A DNA stretch of 41,318 nt from Herpetosiphon gulosus (GTDB lineage: Bacteria; Chloroflexota; Chloroflexia; Chloroflexales; Herpetosiphonaceae). Shown here piece after piece: positions 1 to 7,500 of the stretch. The translations under genes and the position numbers were made by a program. The DNA is taken from NCBI RefSeq assembly GCF_039545135.1, contig NZ_BAABRU010000032.1, positions 1 to 41,318 on the forward strand, in the 5' to 3' direction. Under the pieces are notes generated by a model, which was not told the origin of the DNA, ran no database searches, and saw only the letters and a program-made list of their open reading frames with translations. Positions within the stretch are counted from its first letter, which is position 1; the number at the start of each line of letters is the position of its first letter.

Positions 1-63
1 CGCGAGATCAAGGGCCATGTGGCGAAATTCCGCCGTAAAGGTGCGAGGGTTTTGCCGTGTCAT
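1..63 (-). CDS. IS3-family transposase OrfA, N-terminal fragment (partial)
   Basis: The minus-strand ATG at 63-61 opens a reading frame that runs off the left edge after 21 residues. It contains RTFTAEFR, the start of the helix-turn-helix domain found in IS3-family OrfA proteins (usual pattern R-x-F-x-x-E-F-K/R). An AAAGGA-type ribosome site precedes the ATG by about 8 bases. OrfA binds the IS ends and is normally fused to OrfB by frameshifting to give the active transposase. Only the N-terminus is visible, so the subgroup cannot be named. Confidence 0.75.
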   Translation of the reverse strand, partial: MTRQNPRTFTAEFRHMALDLA

Positions 64-126
64 TGGTGGATTCCTTTCCCGTACCAGTATGATAGCATAC
101 ATGTCTATACGTTCAGGACCACATCA
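1..126 (-). mobile_element. IS3-family insertion sequence, left-end fragment (continues off the window)
   Basis: The minus strand carries the beginning of an IS3-type orfA (63 to 1). About 54 bp upstream of its start lies TGATGTGGTC (minus strand, 126 to 117). The same ten bases, in the orientation expected for the other terminal repeat, occur at 41192-41201 next to an IS3-type orfB end. TG(A) at the tip is usual for IS3-family ends. The flanking host base is about 127, so the insertion lies 17 bp before the first CRISPR repeat. The target duplication cannot be checked because the other end is outside the window. Confidence 0.8.
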
Positions 127-143
127 GTTCCTCGGATTGATAA
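127..143 (+). other. CRISPR leader remnant (17 bp)
   Basis: These 17 bases lie between the IS end (126) and the first repeat (144). Type I-E leaders normally run about 60-100 bp or more and hold the promoter and the integration signals, so only the repeat-proximal part of the leader remains next to the array. That this is the leader side is inferred from repeat orientation and from repeat decay at the opposite end. Confidence 0.6.
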
Positions 144-2061
144 ATTGTCCCCACAGGCGTGGGGGTGAACCGTCCTGTCTTTTGCCTAGTACCCTTGTCA
201 AGATATTGTCCCCACAGGCGTGGGGGTGAACCGATATAGGCGCATCACTCAGCAACCTAACCAAAATTATCCCCACAGGCGTGGGGGTGAACCGTCAATT
301 CAAATTGGCGGAGTTTCTAAGTAGGTATTGTCCCCACAGGCGTGGGGGTGAACCGATCCCAGTAGAGGCCGGAACACTCAGAAGCGGATTGTCCCCACAG
401 GCGTGGGGGTGAACCGTCAAAACGCCGGAGCGCTCGCCGATGAATATGATTGTCCCCACAGGCGTGGGGGTGAACCGGCACATTTGTCCCCTTAGCCGAA
501 GCCTATGCAATTGTCCCCACAGGCGTGGGGGTGAACCGCCCGCATGCTCCGCACGGCGGAAGTGCGCACCATTGTCCCCACAGGCGTGGGGGTGAACCGT
601 TGTACCTTTATCTGTTTTCATCAGGTGTTATATTGTCCCCACAGGCGTGGGGGTGAACCGCCCTCAACTATTCCGGCCAATGCCAGGTGTTATATTGTCC
701 CCACAGGCGTGGGGGTGAACCGCCGAACGCCACGATCAAGCATAAACCAGACGGATTGTCCCCACAGGCGTGGGGGTGAACCGTGGATAATATCCAGCTT
801 GCTCGTTGTGCCAAGCATTGTCCCCACAGGCGTGGGGGTGAACCGCAACTCAAGAACGAAAGCGACATGGCCTACAAATTGTCCCCACAGGCGTGGGGGT
901 GAACCGTGTGGCATTGAGCCGTTACTTGACATTGATTGTCCCCACAGGCGTGGGGGTGAACCGCTGCCCACTTGAATCGCTGGCTGTTTGATGCGATTGT
1001 CCCCACAGGCGTGGGGGTGAACCGCCGAACGCCACGATCAAGCATAAACCAGACGGATTGTCCCCACAGGCGTGGGGGTGAACCGAAAAAACTGATGAAG
1101 AGATTAATAATGAATCTATTGTCCCCACAGGCGTGGGGGTGAACCGTTGTTCTTCAAGGTCGTTGATCTCGCCAAGTGATTGTCTCCACAGGCGTGGGGG
1201 TGAACCGCGGCCTCATTACGTGTACTAGTCTCATAAGCAATTGTCCCCACAGGCGTGGGGGTGAACCGCGGCCTCATTACGTGTACTAGTCTCATAAGCA
1301 ATTGTCCCCACAGGCGTGGGGGTGAACCGAGCCTGCTCGGCTATCGGTAGTCTTGGCTGGGATTGTCCCCACAGGCGTGGGGGTGAACCGGCTGCTCAAG
1401 ACATCGGCAATAGCTTGTTGCTATTGTCCCCACAGGCGTGGGGGTGAACCGAGCATGTGCAAGTCTCGCCTGGGTATAAAAGCATTGTCCCCACAGGCGT
1501 GGGGGTGAACCGGCCGCTGACCAATTCTTGTCTGTGTATGCCACATTGTCCCCACAGGCGTGGGGGTGAACCGACGCGCTCATTGCTGCGGCTGCCGGAA
1601 GATGTATTGTCCCCACAGGCGTGGGGGTGAACCGTCGTGTGGCCAAACCTTCATATGCTGAAATGCATTGTCCCCACAGGCGTGGGGGTGAACCGTTGTT
1701 CAATCACGCTGGCCAGCTCGGCAACGCATTGTCCCCACAGGCGTGGGGGTGAACCGTTTGTTTCTAAATCCTCTAATGCTCCATCTCAATTGTCCCCACA
1801 GGCGTGGGGGTGAACCGTACGATGAACACAAAAAGGAAAGACTGGAAATATTGTCCCCACCGGCGTGGGGGTGAACCGAGAGGGAACAACAGTAAAAGTA
1901 TTGGGAGGAAATTGTCCCCACAGGCGTGGGGGTGAAGCGGAACAGACAACGATTGAAGCCGTGCTTGATGGATTGTCCCCACAGGCGTGGGGGTGAACCT
2001 TGCAAAGCATCCCGTTGATTTGAGGTCAGGCCATTGTCCCCACCGGCGTGGGGGTGAACCG
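144..2061 (+). CRISPR. Type I-E CRISPR array, 32 repeats and 31 spacers
   Basis: 29-bp repeats start at 144 and recur every 61 bp. The repeat has a CCCCAC/GTGGGG stem around AGGC and ends in GTGAACCG, which matches the I-E (E. coli-like) repeat class. Spacers are 32 nt, except two of 33 (661-693, 784-816) and one of 28 (907-934). Variant repeats: 266 (G to A at base 4), 1179 (one C to T), 1850 and 2033 (CACAGG to CACCGG), 1911 (GAACCG to GAAGCG) and 1972 (last base T). Decay at the right end marks it as the old (trailer) end, so the leader is at the left and transcription is on +. Spacer 723-754 equals 1025-1056, and 1208-1239 equals 1269-1300. No cas gene lies in the window. The ORFs crossing the array are repeat artefacts. 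Confidence 0.98.
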
Positions 2062-2246
2062 CTGTCGGCTTAGAACACTTGCGTCAAAGTTTTGGATCGC
2101 CGCGAAGTGATTATACCGTTTGTCTTCCAATGAGTACATGCTGATGGAAATGTATGAATTGCGCATTATCATTTGAGGTACGGCAATGAGTCAAACAGTG
2201 AATGCTCGAAGCATTGGCATACCCCATACCTGTCAGGGAAGGCCTA

Positions 2247-2783
2247 CTACTCGCCGCCTGGGCGTGTAAAGTCGATCTGTTCGGTGCGTGCCGTGCCATT
2301 CGTGCGCCCCGGATAGGACAGCCACTGCATGGCGATATTGAGGTCTTGCACAATGGCTGCCGCTTCGATCAGAGTGCCGTTCTCCAACTGGATCGTTCCA
2401 GTGGTATGTGCATCACTAAGCAAGGTGAGATCATACCCACGTTCAAGTGCTCCATACGCCGTGGCGCGAATGCACCAATTGGTTGCCGCCCCTGCCAGCA
2501 CTAGGTGCGAAACTCCTAACGCTTCTAGTTCTTCCGATAAGGTGGTGTGTTCAAACGATGAATTGAACTGCTTATGGATGCGTGGCTCACCTGCAGTTGG
2601 CACTAACTCTGGAACCCATTGCCACTGCGGACTATCAGTGGGCAGTTCTGCATCAGCGTGTTGAACCCATAGCACGGGAATATTTTCGGCACGAGCACGC
2701 TCCACAGCGCGGGCAATATTCCCGATGATCCGTGATGCATCCCATGCGTCATTGATAACCCCAACCTGGGCATCAACGACCAC
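2247..2783 (-). CDS. Isochorismatase-family cysteine hydrolase
   Basis: This is an alpha/beta hydrolase of the isochorismatase-like superfamily, whose members include isochorismatase, nicotinamidase and N-carbamoylsarcosine amidase. The Asp-Lys-Cys triad is visible: Asp in VVDAQVG, Lys in RIHKQFNSSF, and Cys in AATNWCIRATA, which sits in the usual AxxGYD/LLSDA context. The listed start is GTG at 2783, which would begin inside the first beta strand. The family's usual N-terminus (xTIREGN-ALVVVD) is encoded just upstream in frame, and its first codon (2819-2817) is ATA, placed 6 nt after AAAGGAG. The native start therefore appears to have mutated from ATG to ATA, or the gene uses a weak start. 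About 180 residues is normal for the family. Substrate unknown. It stands alone, far from the NRPS genes, so a siderophore role (DHB synthesis) is not supported. Confidence 0.85.
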   Translation of the reverse strand: MVVDAQVGVINDAWDASRIIGNIARAVERARAENIPVLWVQHADAELPTDSPQWQWVPELVPTAGEPRIHKQFNSSFEHTTLSEELEALGVSHLVLAGAATNWCIRATAYGALERGYDLTLLSDAHTTGTIQLENGTLIEAAAIVQDLNIAMQWLSYPGRTNGTARTEQIDFTRPGGE

Positions 2784-2816
2784 AAGTGCCGCGTTATTTC
2801 CTTCTCGAATAGTTGC

Positions 2817-2833
2817 TATACGGTGCTCCTTTG
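2817..2833 (-). promoter_or_regulatory. Shine-Dalgarno with ATA at the expected start of the isochorismatase gene
   Basis: Read on the minus strand, AAAGGAG (2833-2827... about) is followed by 6 bases and then ATA (2819-2817), in frame with the hydrolase 12 codons upstream of the GTG at 2783. The spacing is ideal for initiation at the ATA codon, which is a very poor initiator. Confidence 0.5.
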
Positions 2834-3099
2834 TTACAATTCAGCAGAGAAACCTTCTTAGGATTATAGCACATATGTGCGACACTAATCTCCAGCAAAA
2901 CCACGAACGAAGCGCATTCCCATTCAGGGTATCAGTACTGTCTGACCTCCTCGCTTGATCTGCGCGGCGCGGTATTTTTGGGAATGTGGCATTCGCTATT
3001 AGGCAGCTTGCGTCCGCCCTGATTTAATGTTAATAAGGATTTGAGGTATTTGTTTCGAGGAGCGTTTTTGGGCAAGCATTTTTGCTTGGCTGATCGCTG

Positions 3100-4110
3100 C
3101 TAACGGCGTGCAAAGTTCGTTGATTCACGAATTACCAAATCGGGAGTTAGCTGAGGCAATGACCATGGATGTTGATCGATTAAATTAAGCGTTGCTTTGG
3201 CGGCACTCATGCCCATTTCAAAGGTTGGTTGGCGAACGGTGGTTAATGGGGGGGTAGTATAGGCTGAGCTTGGTAAATCATCAAAGCCAATCAGTGAAAC
3301 ATCTTCAGGGACGCGAATTCCCCGCCGATAGAGTGCTAAGCGGGCTCCATAGGCCATTTGGTCATTGGCAGCAAAGAGGGCGGTAAACGGGTTCGCTCGC
3401 ATTAATAAGGTTTCAACGGCGAGTAAGCCCGATTGTTCTTGAAAAGTTCCTTCAACAATCAGGTCGCGATTAATTGGTAAGTTGGCATCGCGCAGAGCTT
3501 GTTCGTAGCCCGCTTGGCGATCAAGTGTATCTTGATGGCTGCGAATCCCAGTAATATGGGCAATCCGCTGATGACCCATTTCAATTAAATATTGGGTTGC
3601 GCGATAGGCTCCTTGGAAATTATCAACTAAAACACAATATTCTTCCAAACTTGGCACACTTCGCCCAATAATGATCAAAGGAAACTCTTGGGCTACGGCC
3701 AACATTTCAGCATCGGGCATTAAGCCGCCCAAAATGATCAGTGCCTCGGGTTGGCGTGAGCGCAGAATGTTTAACGCGTTGTATTCCTCAGCTTGTTGCC
3801 AGTTGCCATTGGCAAAAATAGGGTGATAGCGGCTGCCCCGAAAGCCATATTCGATGCCGCGCAGCAACTCGCCATAAAACGGGCTACCAATATCTTGGGT
3901 CAGTACCCCAATAATTGTGGATGTGCCACGAGCTAGGCCTTGGGCAATCAGATTTGGCCGATAATCCAACTGTTGGATCGCAATCGTTACAGCTTGGCGT
4001 TTGGCTTCAGCTACAGGCGTGGTGCTGTTCAAAACCCGCGAGACGGTACTGGGTGATACGCCAGCTTTGCGTGCAATATCATGGATGGTGATCCGTTTAT
4101 TTCCAGTCAT
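3100..4110 (-). CDS. LacI-family transcriptional regulator
   Basis: This is a sugar-responsive repressor or activator. The N-terminal helix-turn-helix is classical (ITIHDIARKAGVSPSTVSRV, then the hinge helix RPNLIAQGLARG). The periplasmic-binding-like ligand domain follows: IGVLTQDIGSPFYGELLRG, then ALFAANDQMAYGARLAL, then DVSLIGFDDLPSSAYTTPPLTTV. The length of 336 aa is normal. ATG at 4110 is chosen because the HTH begins 5 residues later. An upstream ATG at 4194 would add 28 residues with no family match. No strong ribosome site is seen. The gene is divergent from the large secreted protein at 4562, and the region between holds two matching palindromes, so that gene is its likely target. 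Autoregulation is also possible. Confidence 0.95.
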   Translation of the reverse strand: MTGNKRITIHDIARKAGVSPSTVSRVLNSTTPVAEAKRQAVTIAIQQLDYRPNLIAQGLARGTSTIIGVLTQDIGSPFYGELLRGIEYGFRGSRYHPIFANGNWQQAEEYNALNILRSRQPEALIILGGLMPDAEMLAVAQEFPLIIIGRSVPSLEEYCVLVDNFQGAYRATQYLIEMGHQRIAHITGIRSHQDTLDRQAGYEQALRDANLPINRDLIVEGTFQEQSGLLAVETLLMRANPFTALFAANDQMAYGARLALYRRGIRVPEDVSLIGFDDLPSSAYTTPPLTTVRQPTFEMGMSAAKATLNLIDQHPWSLPQLTPDLVIRESTNFARR

Positions 4111-4321
4111 AATACTTAACCAAACTAGTGCTTCCAAGCTATCAATACATTGAATAATGAGCATCAACAATACCATATTCCCGTTTGAATGCAAAGCATG
4201 GGCTTATGCCGATTGTGGCGCAAAAGGATCGTTGGCGTTGGTTTAATCGCTGCTTGCTGCTTATGTTGCGATTAGCACGTTGTTGCTTGTGCTCCACAAC
4301 TGTCCTAGTATCGCTGTATTT

Positions 4322-4335
4322 TGAAAATATTTTCA
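4322..4335. promoter_or_regulatory. Operator-like palindrome 1 (LacI type)
   Basis: TGAAAATATTTTCA is a perfect 14-bp palindrome. It follows the LacI/CcpA-like TGxAA...TTxCA form, but has TA rather than CG at the centre. It lies in the divergent region next to a LacI-family gene. Confidence 0.6.
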
Positions 4336-4352
4336 TAAAATAAACGATATTT

Positions 4353-4367
4353 TGAAAATTATTTTCA
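4353..4367. promoter_or_regulatory. Operator-like palindrome 2 (LacI type)
   Basis: TGAAAATTATTTTCA has the same arms as the site at 4322 with one extra central base. The two centres are about 31-32 bp apart, close to three helical turns, so proteins bound at both would face the same side of the DNA. Confidence 0.55.
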
Positions 4368-4414
4368 CAAACTTTATAAAATGAATAGAATAATCCAAAT
4401 TTCCAATCAAATCC

Positions 4415-4443
4415 TTGACTTTTTATTAAAATCATGCTAATTT
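4415..4443 (+). promoter_or_regulatory. Sigma-70-type promoter for the 4562 gene
   Basis: TTGACT (4415-4420), a 17-bp spacer and TAATTT (4438-4443). It lies about 50-90 bp downstream of the two palindromes, so the bound regulator could act from upstream. Confidence 0.55.
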
Positions 4444-4561
4444 TCTGAAAGCGATTTCAAGATCTCACCTCTTTATCACCAACCTTCATGATCCGTGTTT
4501 AACTGGCCCTTTTACCAACACCTTAACCAGATTCAGGATGTTCTGAATAAAAAGGAGACCA

Positions 4562-7500
4562 ATGATGGACTCAGCAACGCTAGCGCGTCATCGTATATTT
4601 CGAAAGATCACGCTGCTCATCCTCACAAGCTTTATCCTCGGTCTTTTTGCCTTTTCGATTCAATCAGCTGCTGCTCAGACTACGCCAACGGCCTCGGATA
4701 AGGCCTATAGTTGGTTGCGCTCACAGCAATTGCCGAATGGGTTGGTCGATAGTTTCGAGCAAGGTGGGGCTGCCGACGACCTGTGTGTGGTGTACGACCA
4801 AGCGGTAGCAGCGATCGCCTTTGTGGTGAAAGCCGATTACGATCGTGCGCGTGCCGTGTTGACCGCCTTGCGTGGCTTGCAATGGGATGATGGCAGTTGG
4901 CACAATATCTACGCCTGTGGCAACCCCAACCAAGTGCTGGAATGGCATCGTGATGTGGGGCCAGCGGTGTGGGTGGCCTTGGCAGTGGCGAGTTATGAAG
5001 CGGCGACCGGCGATCTGGTGACCTATCGCGAGATGGCGCTACGAGCGGTAAACTTTGGTTTTGGGTTTCAGCAGGATGATGGTGGGGTGAATGGTGGCTT
5101 TGAGGCGACCCAACAAGGCTATCGCTTCCACAGTTGGGGATCGACCGAGCATGCGATTGACCTGTATGCGGCGGCTCGCTATTTTTATGGCGATCAACCG
5201 CGCACGGGGCAAGTGAAGCAGTTTCTCGAAACGGTGGTGTGGGATGCTGCCAAAGGTCGCTGGTTGGGTGGCCGCGCGGATCAGCGCGACCCGTTGGATG
5301 TGAACACCTGGGGCGTGGCCGCGTTGGGCGATGAGTATGTGATGGCGTTGGAGTATGCCTTGACGACGCATCGGGTGACCTTGGGTGGCATTGATGCAGT
5401 GGATTTCAACAGTGACCGCAATGATATTTGGTTTGAGGGCACAGGCCAATTGATTGTGGCGTTGCAGGCCGTGGGTCGCACCAGCGACGCGACGTATTTT
5501 CTGCAACAAATGGCGAAGGGCCAAACGGCGAATGGGGGAATACCCTATTCCTTACAAGGGACGAATAACGGCTATTGGACGATGAGCATGGCGAATGCGG
5601 TGTCGAGTGCAGCTTGGTTGATTTTTGCCGATGCTGCCTTCAATCCGCTAGGTTTAGGCACTGCGACGATCACAAGTGCTACGCCAACGCCTGATCCGGT
5701 GATGGTGGAGCCGCCCGTGAGTGCCTCGGATAAGGCCTATAGTTGGTTGCGCTCACAGCAATTGCCGAATGGGTTGGTTGATAGTTTCGAGCAAGGTGGG
5801 GCTGCCGACGACCTGTGTGTGGTGTACGACCAAGCGGTAGCAGCGATCGCCTTTGTGGTGAAAGCCGATTACGATCGTGCGCGTGCCGTGTTGACCGCCT
5901 TGCGTGGCTCACAATGGGGTGATGGCAGTTGGCACAATATCTACGCCTGTAGCAATCCCAACCAAGTGCTGGAATGGCATCGTGATGTGGGGCCAGCGGT
6001 GTGGGTGGCCTTGGCAGTGGCGAGTTATGAAGCGGCGACCGGCGATCTGGTGACCTATCGCGAGATGGCGCTGCGAGCGGTGAACTTTGGTTTTGGGTTT
6101 CAGCAGGATGATGGTGGGGTGAATGGTGGCTTTGAGGCGACCCAACAAGGCTATCGCTTCCACAGCTGGGGATCGACCGAGCATGCGATTGACCTATATG
6201 CGGCGGCTCGCTATTTTTATGGCGATCAACCGCGCACGGGGCAAGTGAAGCAGTTTCTCGAAACGGTGGTGTGGGATGCCGCCAAAGGTCGCTGGTTGGG
6301 TGGCCGCGCGGATCAGCGCGACCCGTTGGATGTGAACACCTGGGGCGTGGCCGCGTTGGGCGACGAGTATGTGATGGCGTTGGAGTATGCCTTGACGACG
6401 CATCGGGTGACCTTAGGTGGCATTGATGCAGTGGATTTCAACAGTGACCGCAATGATATTTGGTTTGAGGGCACAGGCCAATTGATTGTGGCGTTGCAGG
6501 CCGTGGGTCGTACCAGCGACGCGACGTATTTTCTGCAACAAATGGCGAAGGGCCAAACGGCGAATGGGGGAATACCCTATTCCTTACAAGGGACGAATAA
6601 CGGCTATTGGACGATGAGCACGGCGAATGCAGTGTCGAGTGCCGCATGGTTGATTTTCGCCGATGCAGCCTTCAACCCACTAGGTTTAGGCACGGCAAAT
6701 ATCACGAGTGCTGCGCCAACGCCTGATCCGGTGATGGTGGAGCCACCCGTGAGTGCCTCGGATAAGGCCTATAGTTGGTTGCGCTCACAGCAATTGCCCA
6801 ATGGGTTGGTTGATAGTTTCGAGCAAGGTGGGGCTGCCGACGACCTGTGTGTGGTGTACGACCAAGCGGTAGCAGCGATCGCCTTTGTGGTGAAAGCCGA
6901 TTACGATCGTGCGCGTGCCGTGTTGACCGCCTTGCGTGGCTTACAATGGAGTGATGGCAGTTGGCACAACATTTATGCTTGTAGCAATCCCAACCAAGTG
7001 CTGGAATGGCATCGTGATGTGGGGCCAGCGGTGTGGGTGGCCTTGGCAGTGGCAAGCTATGAAGCGGCGACCGGCGATCTGGTGACCTATCGCGAGATGG
7101 CGCTGCGAGCGGTAAACTTTGGCTTTGGCTTTCAGCAGGATGATGGTGGGGTGAATGGTGGCTTTGAGGCGACCCAACAAGGCTATCGCTTCCACAGTTG
7201 GGGATCGACCGAGCATGCGATCGACCTGTATGCGGCGGCTCGCTATTTTTATGGCGATCAACCGCGCACGGGGCAAGTGAAGCAGTTTCTCGAAACGGTG
7301 GTGTGGGATGCCGCCAAAGGTCGCTGGTTGGGTGGCCGCGCGGATCAGCGCGACCCGTTGGATGTGAACACCTGGGGCGTGGCCGCGTTGGGCGACGAGT
7401 ATGTGATGGCGTTGGAGTATGCCTTGACGACGCATCGGGTGACCTTGGGTGGCATTGATGCAGTGGATTTCAACAGTGACCACAATGATATTTGGTTTGA

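Larger units (their letters stand above)
4111..4561. promoter_or_regulatory. Divergent regulatory region between lacI-type gene and the large secreted protein
   Basis: This is a 451-bp gene-free region, strongly AT-rich from about 4310 to 4445. It holds two operator-like palindromes (4322-4335, 4353-4367) and a promoter for the + gene (4415-4443). A predicted + transcript would start near 4450 and carry an untranslated leader of about 110 nt, ending with AAAGGAG at 4551-4557. Confidence 0.6.

Noticed and set aside
295-2010. Many open frames across the array with repeating SPPRLWGQ, HPHACGDN or CPHRRGGEP peptides
   Set aside because: They are translations of the CRISPR repeat with no ribosome sites; the unit is a DNA repeat, not a protein repeat.
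2247-2783. Isochorismatase as part of a dihydroxybenzoate siderophore pathway
   Set aside because: It lies 18 kb away, without entA/B/C/E partners, and the NRPS starts with a FAAL rather than an aryl ligase.
3073-3088. CAAGCA-TTTT-TGCTTG hairpin after the LacI-type gene as a terminator
   Set aside because: Only 6 bp of stem and no T-run in the direction of the gene; too weak to call.
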